A stretch of 64,000 nt of DNA. Origin: Leptidea sinapis (taxonomy: Eukaryota; Arthropoda; Insecta; Lepidoptera; Pieridae). Location of the stretch: NCBI RefSeq assembly GCF_905404315.1, contig NC_066287.1, positions 12,772,001 to 12,836,000 on the forward strand, read 5' to 3'. Position numbers and translations under genes: made by a program. Positions 58,101-62,654 of the stretch are shown here, piece by piece. Numbering within the stretch: the first letter of the stretch is position 1; each line of letters begins with the position of its first letter. The notes beneath the pieces are model-generated. The model ran no database searches. It was not told the DNA's origin and worked only from the letters and a program-made list of their open reading frames with translations.

Positions 58101-59283
58101 TTCAGTTAAGTCCTCCCACCAACCTTCCATATCGGATTCCTTAGGAGCGTCTGTTGCTGGTAAATTAAAATCAATGTTAATTCAATAATTAATAAAAACA
58201 AATCCTTATAACATTGCTATTCTGTCGTCTGTCGGTCAATCACACAATATTTATCTTACGTTTTTCTTTATCTTTGGGATGGCTCTTGAATCTTCCACAA
58301 CGTTCTGGTTTTGAACCATTAAAAATTTCGACAGAGTTTCCTGCTGCACCAGTCATGTTGTGAAGTACTGTGCAGTTATCTGAAACATTAACTGGTATAA
58401 AACCAGTTTGTTTGAACCAATTTGTTATTCAAATTATATTCATATTGAATTTGAACAGTTTTGCTATATTATTTATAGCAAAACTGTTCAAATTCAATAT
58501 GATTTTAAAATATATTTTAATTAATAGTACTTTTTTATTTAAATCATAATTTCCAAACCATTAAAGTGTTAATTTGCAAAAATAATAAAAAAAATCTGAT
58601 AACTTTAATTTATTATTTTTGAAAAGTTGTAATAAATAAACAAATAAACTAAAAGATTTAAAAAAATATTACTCAGTAATTTGAAACAAAAATTTTAAAA
58701 CTATTTTAAAGCCCTTAAATTGTTATAACGTTTTCAGACGGAAGTATAACTTTACGTAATGAAGTTAACTTTACGTGATAACTACTTACGAGACGTAAGT
58801 AGTTATCACTTCAAAACACACATTTAATAAGAAAATTGAAAAGATTTTGTTATATGACGTCCGTTTTAAATGACTAAATAGCCCATAAAATATATTGAGG
58901 TTATTAAAATCAATACTAAATGTATGTATATTTACTAACTAACGAAAATATTCAAAACAATTAACAGAAATAAGTGTAGCAAGGTAAAATTTGATTATAG
59001 AACGAAAATTATTTTATATGTTAGTATACTAATAATCAAACTAACCAACATCTACCAAAGCTGTATCGTTGATTACAGATACCACAGTTGTATTTACAAC
59101 GGTGGCGTTAACAGCTCTATCAGGAGGACCCGGTCGTAGAGTAAAACAAACCAGAGACACGAGGAAGTAACACGAGAACAGTATAAATTGACGGTAGAAA
59201 CGAAACTTCACGAACGTATTCCATTTTGTCTTTAGAAGATCGATCAGCATTCCCTCCAGTAATTCAAGATGTTCATCTTTTTC
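19051..59283 (-). CDS. nan: TRPV-family cation channel, Nanchung-like: nine 3'-terminal coding exons
   Basis: Minus-strand gene, join 59283-59046, 58379-58260, 58156-58062, 56781-56657, 41633-41499, 40254-40145, 34692-34511, 21960-21718, 19197-19051. The exons total 1,395 nt (464 codons plus TAA) and every split codon closes. In this partial numbering: pre-S1 helix 9-26; S1 about 32-48; a long extracellular loop 49-153 with NAT, NTT, NDT, NCT, NMT and NGS sequons; S2 about 154-172; S3 about 193-211; S4-S5 about 219-280; pore helix around 'SPMESIMAMFLMSL'; S6 336-358 with 'NMLIAMMGNTYQ'; the TRP-domain region 'NEWQRQWARIVLVVERG'; and a charged C-terminus. Insect TRPV channels Nanchung and Inactive form the chordotonal-organ channel used in hearing and proprioception. 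Nanchung fits best on the S6/TRP region and the DEDKEEMKEILEMKR tail; Inactive is the alternative. The ankyrin repeats lie outside the window to the right. Introns reach 15 kb and are filled with transposons. Confidence 0.88.
20490..20535. repeat. CTGT/CCGT tetranucleotide run
   Basis: Short 'ctgtctgtctgtccgtccgt' microsatellite next to the composite repeat. Confidence 0.7.
20615..21345 (-). mobile_element. Composite dispersed element (B+C), reverse orientation
   Basis: Part B (20625-20850) has inverted ends 'aacaaccgccttcaaaaac' and 'gtttttgaaggcggttgttt'. Part C (20870-21345) ends in 'tttgaagtcggttaaaaaac'. Same order as 4595-5600 once reverse-complemented. Both B ends carry CCGCC/GGCGG instead of the CCGAC/GTCGG seen elsewhere. 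Lies in the last intron of the channel gene. Confidence 0.75.
21718..21960 (-). CDS. nan: TRPV channel, exon with S6 and TRP domain
   Basis: Acceptor (T/A-run, cag at 21961), donor AAG|GTTTGT. 81 codons: S6 helix 'LLFVIYMIIVAILLVNMLI', 'AMMGNTYQKIAET', then the TRP-domain region 'RQWARIVLVVERGVPP' and 'RRALVLRINQK'. The most conserved part of the gene and the main evidence for the TRPV assignment. Confidence 0.95.
22420..22470. repeat. TA and ATT microsatellites
   Basis: A (TA)n run, (ATT)n, then a longer (TA)n. A smaller ATA run is at 22200-22220. Confidence 0.9.
22490..24355 (-). pseudogene. Jockey-like LINE ORF2, RT and RNase H part (3' portion of a split element)
   Basis: Minus strand. 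RT blocks: 'NLSMDIEKAYEMVSKK' (motif A region), 'IDNGLPQGSVVSVILT' (motif B) and 'GLLFTDDVTLYC', where the usual Y/F-ADD is changed to FTDD. The thumb region 'SKLDYGSIIYDSSNKNSL' is near 23650. An RNase H block 'YKLMYTDGSVTDIGTDCS' with 'CEAYAIYGAI' is at 23012-23230. Stops and frame changes make it inactive. Its missing N-terminal half lies at 25770-27090, on the far side of a mariner and another LINE fragment. Confidence 0.8.
24356..25075 (+). pseudogene. Mariner-family transposase, 5'-truncated
   Basis: Plus strand, inserted in the minus-strand LINE. Contains 'KTGHVATIPLEGQRTVNAEW', the second catalytic Asp in 'RIILHYDNASSHTA', then an in-frame TAG at 24691. It continues 'LLDHPPYNPDLSPNDYYTFP' with the third Asp, giving the D34D spacing of mariner when the stop codon is counted. 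The tail has 'LRGQRFSSPEEGVDAYKTAI' and 'WNGCFNDWFHRMEKL'. The N-terminal DNA-binding region and first Asp are missing or unreadable. Confidence 0.88.
25095..25720 (-). pseudogene. LINE family A-like endonuclease fragment
   Basis: Minus strand: 'LAVDFCNIQGLRPNLNAVHF' and, in another frame, 'LTETQISSLADSSYLSYPGY' then 'AGVCVYVREDVCSRRLSF'. These match the start of the endonuclease of the long family A copy (35300-35520). The 25130-25100 end is the 'gggggcaaacgggcaagagg' tail also found at 29105. A run of 15 G lies at 25610-25624. Confidence 0.8.
25770..27090 (-). pseudogene. Jockey-like LINE ORF1 (zinc knuckle) and start of ORF2
   Basis: Minus strand. A gag-like ORF1 runs from about 26923 with RNA-binding-type sequence, then a CCHC zinc knuckle 'CFICKKVGHVASKC' (C-x2-C-x4-H-x4-C) that straddles a frameshift near 26510. 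The second half (to 26041) is Ser/Thr-rich with a basic 'NSRKKKRTSSSTSN' patch. ORF2 starts at 25919 with 'MSRLDILQWNVNGFYRRK' and 'CLQESNF', the first endonuclease motifs, with a stop. This is the 5' half of the element whose RT lies at 22490-24355. Confidence 0.78.
27100..28490. other. Intronic sequence, nothing assigned
   Basis: Part of the 12.5-kb channel intron. A GC-rich patch at 27115-27135 could be the LINE's 5' UTR. The ORF at 27607-27816 shows no recognised motif. Confidence 0.45.
28490..28880 (+). repeat. LINE 3' UTR tail
   Basis: Blocks 'tttatttacggcatgtgtgg', 'gagtttcttgctacttcttc', 'agctcaaccctttacgaagt', 'gacattcataagtg' and 'ttccttgacctacatgaata' recur at 61490-61800 and 62200-62580. 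A typical LINE tail of this genome. Confidence 0.7.
29105..29215 (+). repeat. LINE tail 'acgggcaagaggttcacggg'
   Basis: Shares its start with the reverse-oriented tail at 25100-25150 (gggcaagagg, tcacgggatgg). Confidence 0.5.
29220..29830 (-). pseudogene. LINE C-terminal fragment
   Basis: A minus-strand 70-codon frame 'SNRRRLTDAVTLYRICNGEI ... RTNIGKRKHFTEYVRYI', typical of the extreme C-terminus of insect LINE reverse transcriptases. It is followed by a 3' UTR with a TTTA-rich end at 29220. Confidence 0.65.
29860..30362 (-). pseudogene. LINE family A-related RT fragment
   Basis: Minus strand. Around 30230-30130 it reads 'INAGVPQGCVPSPTLYLLH' (RT motif B) and 'RIHCYADDCV' (catalytic YADD). 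It then passes by deletion to 'FDRIQRRAARIIDDQVISDR' (29990-30080). Diverged from family A and frameshifted. Confidence 0.75.
30385..30800 (+). pseudogene. LINE family A, 5' UTR plus endonuclease scrap
   Basis: Starts 'tttccccggggtgtaa' and 'aataggggagtccca', as does the 5' end of the long copy at 34870. Near 30685 it jumps to the endonuclease stretch 'NFEGRDLSTLWLRVDFDDRV'. Together these make a copy with a large internal deletion. Confidence 0.75.
30801..31057 (-). mobile_element. Composite element, part B, interrupted (first half)
   Basis: Contains 'gtgtttttgaagtcggttg' at its inner end and runs to 'tttttagtgaatttga', where the same element in the 20.9-kb copy continues 'agtacactaattagtaac'. 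Here the continuation is found 1.5 kb further on, at 32578. Confidence 0.7.
31060..32225 (+). pseudogene. Retroelement C-terminal coding region inserted in the composite repeat
   Basis: Plus strand, several frames: 'MPIHFGGIGIRKISSISLPA', then 'FSIAVGIRLGIPKTVPHMCR' and 'CGGNVDSLGHHGLSCRRSAG', then 'DGMTLIPWSGVKPLVWDATC' followed by VDTLAPSHIE, ending near 'GNVASFMGTLPADSVLND'. I know this conserved tail from mobile-element polyproteins of many invertebrates. The CRCG/HHGLSC cluster followed by DGM...WDATCVDT resembles a zinc-binding region plus a PD-(D/E)XK-like nuclease core, but that functional reading is inference. Stops and frameshifts make it inactive. Confidence 0.6.
32268..32570 (+). 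repeat. Dispersed repeat beginning ACTAGCTGACCCAGC
   Basis: A non-coding element with 'ctagctgacccagcaaacg', 'gagaatcggtcaagccgttt' and 'acatgagaattttatatat'. A relative lies reversed at 11935-12262. Class unknown. Confidence 0.6.
32575..33055 (-). mobile_element. Composite element, part C (second half of the interrupted copy)
   Basis: Resumes with 'gagtacacaaactaacaatt' and ends 'tttttgaagtcggttaaaaa' at 33055, parallel to 20873-21345. With 30801-31057 it makes one copy split by the insertions at 31060-32570. Confidence 0.75.
33056..33699. other. Intronic sequence, nothing assigned
   Basis: AT-rich; no gene, tandem repeat or splice-bounded block recognised. Confidence 0.45.
33700..34063. 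mobile_element. MITE with about 30-bp terminal inverted repeats
   Basis: Left end 'cgtttaaaaaaaccgactt' followed by 'aaaaactgaaa'. Right end 'tttcagtttttgaagtcggg' followed by 'ttttttaaacg'. 364 bp, no ORF. The CCGACTT/AAGTCGG core is shared with the composite element, so the two are related. Confidence 0.85.
34511..34692 (-). CDS. nan: TRPV channel, exon with end of S5 and pore
   Basis: Acceptor ttccag, donor AAG|GTATTA. Encodes 'YYIIFLSFDNPNTPEGVDD' (end of S5, turret), then 'SPMESIMAMFLMSLTSFSDY' (pore helix and filter region) and DHETEAK before S6. A LINE begins only about 170 bp upstream in the adjacent intron. Confidence 0.93.
35126..36679 (+). pseudogene. LINE family A ORF, N-terminal part: endonuclease
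   Basis: APE-type endonuclease of the element: 'LNVDFCNIRGIHSNL' (Asn motif), 'LCFLTETQIS' (catalytic Glu), 'YACVYRSHSGN', 'IVVLGDSNGHNAEWLG' and 'GTSDHCLVRS' (catalytic SDH). The frame is open from about 35126 to about 36510. There the reading shifts by one base in an A-rich stretch ('cgcaaaagagaaag'), after which this frame is noise to 36679 and the biologically meaningful frame is the next one. At 'MPSLLVLLL' the usual Asp of the substrate-binding loop is missing. Confidence 0.88.
36510..38211 (+). pseudogene. LINE family A ORF, C-terminal part: reverse transcriptase
   Basis: Reverse transcriptase of the element, with an open frame containing a Met at 36610. Motifs: 'LSGPDGISPIVLRTCA', 'ANYRPIAITSLLSKIMES', 'QYGFRHGRSAGDLLVYL', 'AVSLDIAKAFDRVWHKALL' (motif A), 'NAGVPQGCVLSPTLFLLHI' (motif B), 'MHCYADDSTGDAVY' (motif C) and 'GILGLEISSDCQF' (thumb). 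The C-terminal tail 'FPGRYDMGTFKK' matches the fragments at 12.5 and 15.2 kb. No RNase H domain. One frameshift from the endonuclease part is the only clear lesion, so this is a young copy. Confidence 0.9.
38573..39965. repeat. 18-bp minisatellite, about 77 units
   Basis: Unit GGTACGTTAGGTACCTAG, with variants (ctag/cttg, gtacc/gtatc, ttagg/ttaag, acg/acgat). Because 18 is a multiple of three and one frame lacks stops, a plus-strand ORF of 450 codons (38705-40057) reads as repeating YVRYLG. It has no signal peptide, no splice context and only repeat content, so it is not called a gene. Each unit contains GGTACC and most contain CCTAGG palindromes. Lies in a channel intron. Confidence 0.95.
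40145..40254 (-). CDS. nan: TRPV channel, exon with S4-S5 linker and S5
   Basis: Acceptor tttcag, donor CAGG|GTAAGT. 'GFKTVGPFVVMIYRMVMGDL' followed by 'LRFVCIYLVFVMGFSQ'. It lies about 180 bp from the 18-bp minisatellite, which sits in the intron on its lower-coordinate side. Confidence 0.93.
40535..41020. repeat. tRNA-like fold-back repeat (three tRNA-derived heads)
   Basis: Two minus-strand copies (40535-40640 and 40685-40800) and one plus-strand copy (40870-41020) of a unit. Its tRNA-like head contains 'acggttagctcagttggtta' and box B 'gggttcgagtccca', followed by 'gttgaac' and 'cacaacctgagag' body sequence. The intervening DNA lets the whole fold back. The anticodon arms are distorted (loops of 7-8 nt, changed stems) and acceptor stems are poor, so I call SINE-like rather than active tRNA. 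Confidence 0.65.
41499..41633 (-). CDS. nan: TRPV channel, exon with S3 and start of S4
   Basis: Acceptor tttgtag, donor CG|GTAAGAG. Encodes S3 'VMFLFSCLLMVALPTLRLW', an acidic loop 'CAEEEEDH' and S4 'LAVIIMLTTAPYFLFFC'. Split codons close on both sides. Confidence 0.92.
42785..43090 (+). repeat. Dispersed repeat, family D (longest copy)
   Basis: Non-coding: 'gggaggctactttgcacaga', 'gggtaccacaacggcgccta', 'ctcaaggtgacgggcgcaat', 'tttcaagaatcctg'. Reverse-strand ORFs here are not credible. Confidence 0.65.
43499..45255 (-). pseudogene. CR1-type LINE ORF2: reverse transcriptase
   Basis: Main frame 45255-44074: 'KSPGSDLIRMSDLKII', 'FSNYRPIAILSSIDKIMEK', 'CQHGFQKNKSTNTLL', 'DIFYDFRKAFDTLQTETLL' (motif A), 'NCGVPQGSVCGPVCYLMHV' (motif B) and 'AHMFADDLCTLSA' (motif C). 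A frame break near 44050 is followed by the thumb/C-terminal frame (43939-43499) with 'ALDCYGLTFKTYIDKIES'. Catalytic Asp residues are kept; frameshifts and a stop disable it. Confidence 0.9.
45425..46567 (-). pseudogene. CR1-type LINE ORF2: APE endonuclease
   Basis: 380 codons with the endonuclease motifs in order: 'ELCIIHVNIRSIKKYFSELL' (Asn), 'ILVITEPNI' (catalytic Glu), 'RGGGVLVYSR', 'VISIYRPPRYNN', 'VIICGDININLLRN' (Asp/Asn), 'SCLDHIFIK' and 'KISDHYLVAASI' (SDH). It breaks off in a linker at 45425. All catalytic residues I can identify are present. Confidence 0.9.
46610..47695 (-). pseudogene. CR1-type LINE ORF1 with PHD finger and coiled coil
   Basis: Starts MRHTMSSCFGCQHLISV. A PHD-type Cys4-His-Cys3 cluster (CFGC, CCLDC, HYSC, CPAC) occupies the first about 60 residues. 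A frame break follows near 47280, then a helical, charged segment ('REKISKLEKTVVNIINNK', 'ALEQKIHEFEQASLNDRIEI') and an RNA-binding-like region ('IEWARRVTTTRPL', 'RRKMMEVTSDKL'). A second frameshift near 46715 separates the C-terminal 'KSICIRNESEIVALLNK'. ORF1 proteins bind the element RNA. Confidence 0.85.
47761..48770. other. Intronic sequence, nothing assigned
   Basis: AT-rich, no gene or repeat recognised. Beyond it, 48770-49350 is pyrimidine-rich on the plus strand, with a TATA-like 'cttatatacc' near 49180. I cannot classify it. Confidence 0.45.
49060..49135. repeat. CTT microsatellite region
   Basis: Interrupted (CTT)n runs. The 70-codon ORF at 48959 owes its Ser/Phe-rich C-terminus to them and is not accepted as a gene. 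Confidence 0.8.
49350..49440 (-). repeat. tRNA-derived SINE head
   Basis: The minus strand has a box-A-like 'cgtagctcagcggaaaagtg' and box-B-like 'gggttcgatacac'. Arms do not close as a functional tRNA. Confidence 0.5.
49450..50434. other. Intronic sequence, nothing assigned
   Basis: No gene, array or named repeat. The short ORFs at 49965 and 50186 look like chance frames. Confidence 0.4.
50435..51500 (-). pseudogene. CR1-type LINE, 5'-truncated copy
   Basis: A 213-codon minus-strand frame from 51410 starts at the catalytic motif 'MCYQFADDTCLLIADKDL' and continues through 'GLVINPGKTKLIIIRSPN' and 'VTYIGLHIDSKFNWNNHIEY' to 'LQKRILKLLPNKN'. It is followed by about 330 bp of 3' UTR ending in TTTATTTA repeats at 50435. 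Related to, but distinct from, the element at 43395-47760. Confidence 0.87.
52141..52153. repeat. Target-site duplication of the Penelope pair, left
   Basis: TACTTATCCAATA, identical to 55971-55983. The two copies flank the complete inverted pair and nothing else. Confidence 0.85.
52203..52257 (-). ncRNA. Hammerhead-ribozyme-like motif, left copy
   Basis: Mirror image of 55823-55877; same sequence. See the right copy for the pairing. Confidence 0.6.
52279..52313 (-). promoter_or_regulatory. TATA and initiator in left Penelope copy
   Basis: TATAAAAG at 52313-52306 and TCAGT at 52283-52279 on the minus strand, 30 bp apart, as in the right copy. Confidence 0.55.
52309..53394 (-). pseudogene. 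Penelope RT (C-terminal) and GIY-YIG endonuclease frame, left
   Basis: 361 codons in the left copy, open from the motif B Met to the end of the nuclease. Identical to the right copy except for one Lys/Arg difference ('KIFKKNNIN' versus 'KIFRKNNIN'). The upstream RT frame (53859-53398) is separated only by the shared TAA. Confidence 0.93.
53398..54026 (-). pseudogene. Penelope RT N-terminal frame, left
   Basis: Palm/finger part of the RT, ending 'FYRQKEG' just before the TAA. The frame remains open upstream to about 54015 through 'DFERLNSDPTKNFTSELKES'. Confidence 0.9.
53855..54199. repeat. 172-bp tandem duplication at the centre of the inverted pair
   Basis: 53855-54026 and 54028-54199 are the same Penelope RT segment in the same (minus) orientation. 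I see one difference (gtggggtcc versus gtgggttcc). It forms the junction between the two arms. Confidence 0.9.
54221..54682 (+). pseudogene. Penelope RT N-terminal frame, right
   Basis: 153 codons from 'MSFISPSKLKYVVPMNPRPP' to 'FYRQKEG' and TAA. Protein identical to the left copy. The stop sits one codon before the motif B block and is shared by both copies. Confidence 0.92.
54686..55771 (+). pseudogene. Penelope RT (C-terminal) and GIY-YIG endonuclease frame, right
   Basis: 361 codons: RT motif B 'MGSPLSPIMAEIF', YVDD, connection, then GIY-YIG nuclease with the Arg in 'IRLKEH' and a Glu in 'LEQLEIIK'. In a complete element this nuclease nicks target DNA to prime reverse transcription. Only one residue differs from the left copy. 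Confidence 0.93.
55767..55801 (+). promoter_or_regulatory. TATA box and initiator inside the Penelope 3' region
   Basis: TATAAAAG (55767-55774), then TCAGT (55797-55801) with its A 32 bp after the TATA start, the usual insect core-promoter spacing. A transcript begun here would carry the hammerhead-like motif about 25 nt downstream. Confidence 0.6.
55823..55877 (+). ncRNA. Hammerhead-ribozyme-like motif in the Penelope 3' region
   Basis: Core CTGAGGA (55833-55839; CUGANGA). Stem II is GCCTC/GAGGC around GTGTA (55841-55855). It is followed by GAAA (55856-55859), a tiny stem III ACACGTGT, and the cleavage triplet GTC (55865-55867). Stem I: two pairs (C55832-G68, T31-A69), a 2x2 internal loop, then ACAA... 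pairing with TTGT (four pairs). One extra U sits between the core A and stem II. Penelope-like elements are known to carry hammerhead motifs. Activity is untested. Confidence 0.65.
55971..55983. repeat. Target-site duplication of the Penelope pair, right
   Basis: TACTTATCCAATA, identical to 52141-52153. Confidence 0.85.
55984..56656. other. Intronic sequence, nothing assigned
   Basis: Between the Penelope pair and the S2 exon of the channel gene. AT-rich. An 18-bp stretch at 56470-56487 is the exact reverse complement of 42283-42300. Confidence 0.45.
56657..56781 (-). CDS. nan: TRPV channel, exon with S2
   Basis: Acceptor ttttag, donor AG|GTTTGC (GT but otherwise poor). Encodes S2 'ISSELLLWFGALIYIGAAL' and the S2-S3 linker 'REAKFLGLKMFIENLSTVPS'. 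The intron to the next exon is about 15 kb and contains both the CR1 and the Penelope elements. Confidence 0.92.
57460..57764. mobile_element. MITE with CCGTTCCCAATAT ends
   Basis: Terminal inverted repeats 'ccgttcccaatatt' and 'tatattgggaacgg' bound about 305 bp without coding capacity. Transposon superfamily not determined. Lies in the channel intron between 56781 and 58062. The rest of that intron shows nothing else. Confidence 0.75.
58062..58156 (-). CDS. nan: TRPV channel, exon of S1-S2 extracellular loop (second)
   Basis: Acceptor (cag at 58157), donor AAA|GTATGT. Encodes 'TDAPKESDMEGWWEDLTEDC' and 'RLMNFDTTQAK'. The intron to the preceding exon is only 103 bp. Confidence 0.85.
58260..58379 (-). 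CDS. nan: TRPV channel, exon of S1-S2 extracellular loop (first)
   Basis: Acceptor tttcag, donor AAAC|GTAAGA. Encodes 'NCTVLHNMTGAAGNSVEIFN' then 'GSKPERCGRF', with several N-glycosylation sequons and Cys residues. Confidence 0.87.
58441..58501. repeat. Perfect 28-bp hairpin with 5-nt loop
   Basis: 'catattgaatttgaacagtt' plus 'ttgctata' is mirrored exactly by 'tatagcaaaactgttcaaat' plus 'tcaatatg', with loop ttatt. Within the 666-bp channel intron. Confidence 0.9.
58775..58809. repeat. Perfect 16-bp hairpin with 3-nt loop
   Basis: 'gtgataactacttacg', loop aga, 'cgtaagtagttatcac'. Same intron as the 28-bp hairpin. Confidence 0.85.
59046..59283 (-). CDS. nan: TRPV channel, exon with pre-S1 helix and S1
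   Basis: Acceptor ttttag, donor G|GTTAGT. Begins EKDEHLELLEGMLIDLLK, then S1 'RFYRQFILFSCYFLVSLVCF' and the glycosylated start of the S1-S2 loop. It starts in phase 0 with no initiator Met, so upstream exons (ankyrin repeats) must exist. None is visible up to 64000. Confidence 0.92.
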
Positions 59284-59337
59284 CTAAAACAAATTCATTG
59301 CAATCATTAACTATTTGACTATTTCAAAAAAGCAACA

Positions 59338-59600
59338 GACCTTCGACAATTCGAGCAGCTCTATACATTGCACGCGGTCAAATGAATCGAGCTGATACTA
59401 GAGTGCGCCAGACTAGAGATGACAGCAATACTTCATGTGTGGCCGGACCTGAGCTGCGCTTTGTAGAGCGCTAGAATGTGGGCCGGCTTGAAGTATTGCC
59501 GTGCTCTATTAATGACGCCCAGCTTCTTCGAAGCCAAGTTGGCTTTGCCTTTTAGATGACCGCGGAATTGGCATTTGCTCGATATTTCGAGAGCCAGTAT
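59338..59600 (-). pseudogene. LINE family A internal fragment
   Basis: Minus-strand match to family A around 37600-37840 ('caattcgagcagctct', 'gtgtggccggacct', 'ggccggcttgaagtattgcc'). Lies just upstream of the S1 exon in the channel intron. Confidence 0.8.
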
Positions 59601-59699
59601 CGTATCGTACATATATGTAAAAGTACATCAAAAGAGACTTTAATATAAATATTTTAGAAAATAGTGCTTTAAGTATTAAATTATTAAATCTATTTAAAT

Positions 59700-61055
59700 C
59701 ATACACCTAATCCAATATGTTCATGGAACCCACAAGAATAACTTCTACTAGTGCCACATGTATTGATAATATTTTTACGAATGTGAGGGCTACTAGTAAA
59801 AACATAATTAGTAAATTAGATTCGGACCACTGTGGTCAGTTAATTCAGTTTGAATCTTTAAAACCCAATATAACTAAACACAAAAAAACTTTTGTGTGAG
59901 TTACATCAGACCGCATAGAAAGAGTGAGGGCCATCCTTGTTAGAGACCTCCCATTTTTATTAAAACCAAATGAAATGTATCTTTAATAAGTTCTATAATT
60001 TAATAAATTCTATTTTCACTCCTAAATCGGTCCTCAAAACTGATGCAATAGTTTTTAGCAAGTGGGAAACAGTTGAATTACACAAAAACAGGCAAAAATT
60101 GTACGATTTATATGCGGAGCGACAATATAACTGTAGTGATGACTTCAAAAGATATGTTCAACAGTTCTCTAAAAATTTTAAAAAAGATTGTTCTATTGCC
60201 AAGTCAAGGTATATACGAGATAAAATAATCAATAGTTCTAACGTGATAAAAACGACTTGGAAAATAATAAATGAAGAAACTGGAAGGGTGACCCATAAAA
60301 TATCCGAGTTCAATTTAAACTTTGATAACAGATCCGTAAAGTCGAATTGCGAAGTTGCAACAATTTTCGAAACATTCTTTACTCCGCTCTTTCACTGTTG
60401 AAAGACAACATTTTTGAATGTGATAAAATCTTTAAATTTGATCATGTTTCTGGCTCTGATGTCATAAAAGCTTTTAAATCTATTAAAAATAAGGGGACAA
60501 ATGATCTTTGGGGCATATAAGTTAAACTTGTCCAGTCTTTGATTGATATTATTGCGCCAGATTTAGCTATAATATTTAACAATTGTATAGAATATGGTGA
60601 ATTTCCTGACCTAATGAAACATAGTAAAGTAGTTCCACTGTTTAAATCAGGTTGTACCAGTGACCCTACTAATTATAGACCAATATCTGTACTGTAACTG
60701 TAAAACAGTTTGGTTTCACCCAGGGTCGTTCAACTACCGATGCTGGTATTGACTTGATATATAATATATTTGAAGCCTGGGAGGAGTCTCGTGATGCACT
60801 TGGCGTCTTTTGTGACTTGTCCAAGGCGTTCGATTGTGTTGAACACGAAACATTAGTTAGAAAACTTCACCATTACGGTATTAAAAATAAAGCATTGGAT
60901 TTAATGACCTCCTATTTAAATTGTATAATACAAAAGGTGCCTCCCTCAACAAGTTCAAAGCCTATATTAAACAGAAACTTATTGAAAAATCATATTACAA
61001 TTTAAATGATTATTTAGGTGATAAGAAAGCATGGGTATGAATTGCTCTAAAAGAT
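59700..61055 (+). pseudogene. Jockey/CR1-like LINE ORF2 remnant
   Basis: Plus strand, several frames: the endonuclease end 'SATCIDNIFTNVRATSKN' with 'KLDSDHCGQLI', then the linker '...LYAERQYNCSDDFKRYVQQF' (59970-60401). RT pieces follow: 'NYRPISVL' near 60670, 'FGFTQGRSTTDAGIDLIYN'-like sequence, and 'GVFCDLSKAFDCVEHETLV' (motif A). An internal deletion removes motifs B and C and joins near 60930 to the C-terminal 'YYNLNDYLGDKKAWV' tail. Confidence 0.8.
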
Positions 61056-61139
61056 TTGAGCTTTAGTTACCCTTTATTAAATATAATAGTATTTATAATG
61101 ATCAATAATTTTTTAAAAATGATAATTTATACTAAAAGC

Positions 61140-62581
61140 AATATGGTCAAATTATAAATAGAGGTGTTTAGTGAGTGTTGTTGAATATATTTTAGATGAA
61201 CATTCTTGTTTTTGTTATTTGGTTGAGTTCCTGTGACAGTTTTCATCATGCTCGCTTAAATGTCACTGCTTGGGGCAGCGACGTGGGACGGGTCGTTCCC
61301 TTCCCTAAAATATGGTCGAGGGAGGCAATGGCTGGCCCATGCATCTTTTTTTTTTTTTTGATTTGCTCGTGAACGGGCGCTGCTTGCGGTGGCAGGATGA
61401 TCCTGTAGCCGGAAACTCTACCTCTTGGTTTTAAAATTAAAAATTTTATATTTTTTATAATTGCTAATAAAATGGTCGCTAAATACCTTTATTTATTTAT
61501 GGTGTGTGTGAATTGATGCATCTGCTGTACCATGGCCTGGTATCATTGTTGATACAGTAGTAGTCGGCCGTGAATTTACTCAATAGCTCTTGTTCTTTAC
61601 GTATTAATTTACATTTTTTTCTTGAGTATTTGTAGTTTGAGTATTATTGCTGCATCACTTTACATATATTGTAACTGAAATGATTTGTGAGTGATTGCCA
61701 CAAAGAGTTTCTTACCACTTCTTATTAAAGTTCAACCCTCAAAGGAGGTGGATATAAAAAGAAAGTCATTTCCTTGACCTGCCTGAATAAGGTGATTTTG
61801 ATTAGATTACCCTAAAGGAATGAGCTTTTGATTACTGTTAGTAAAATATAATATTAATTAGAAGTTTAAGCAGAATTGTCAAATTGTAAGTAGAGGTATT
61901 TGGCGAGTATTGCATGATATGTAGGATTATATGGATGTATTAGGATTATTTTATTGTTGTTTGCTGAGTTCTCGTAACAGGTTTCATCATGCTCGCTTAA
62001 ATGTCACTGCTTGTGGTGGCGACATGGGACGGGTCGTCCCCTTCCCTAAAATATAGTTGAGGGAGGCGATGGCTGGCTCATGCGTCATGCTCGTGAACGG
62101 GCGCTGCTTGTTGTGGCGGGATGATCCTGTTGCCAGGGACTCGGTTTCAGATTCTTAAAAGTTATTGTGTATATATATATGTATGGATATATACATGTTT
62201 ATTTATTTATTATCGCTTATAAAATGCTCACAGAATAACTTTATTGATTTATGGTGTGTGTGGATGATGCAGCTACTGTACTCAATAACTTTTGTATTAA
62301 TTTACATTTATTTTTTTGACTTACTCGTGTAAGACATTGACTATTTGACGTTTGAGTATGTTTGTTGTATCATTTTACATTTTACATGTTATATTGTAAT
62401 TGAAATGATCTGTAAATCTTGATATAAAAGAGTGGCAATGAGTTTCTTGCTACTTCTTCTCATTAGCTCAACCCTTTACGAAGTAGCGGTAGATTCAATA
62501 AGAAAAATATTTTAATTTTTTTGACATTCATAAGTGTCATTTTCGTGACCTACTTGAATAAACTGATTTTGATTTGATTTG
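61140..62581 (+). repeat. Tandem pair of LINE 3' UTR tails, about 740-bp period
   Basis: Copy 1 is about 61140-61805 and copy 2 about 61875-62581. Shared landmarks are 'catcatgctcgcttaaatg' (61244, 61986), 'gacgggtcgt' and 'ccttccctaaaata', 'gtgaacgggcgctgcttg', and the terminal 'tgacct...tgaataa...gattttgatt'. Diverged by substitutions and indels. No ORF. Confidence 0.75.
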
Positions 62582-62654
62582 AAAAGCATGCTATAGGCTA
62601 TACTATAGCGAGGTAGGCTAATTAAGTAAGATGAAGTTATATTTACAAAATGAA

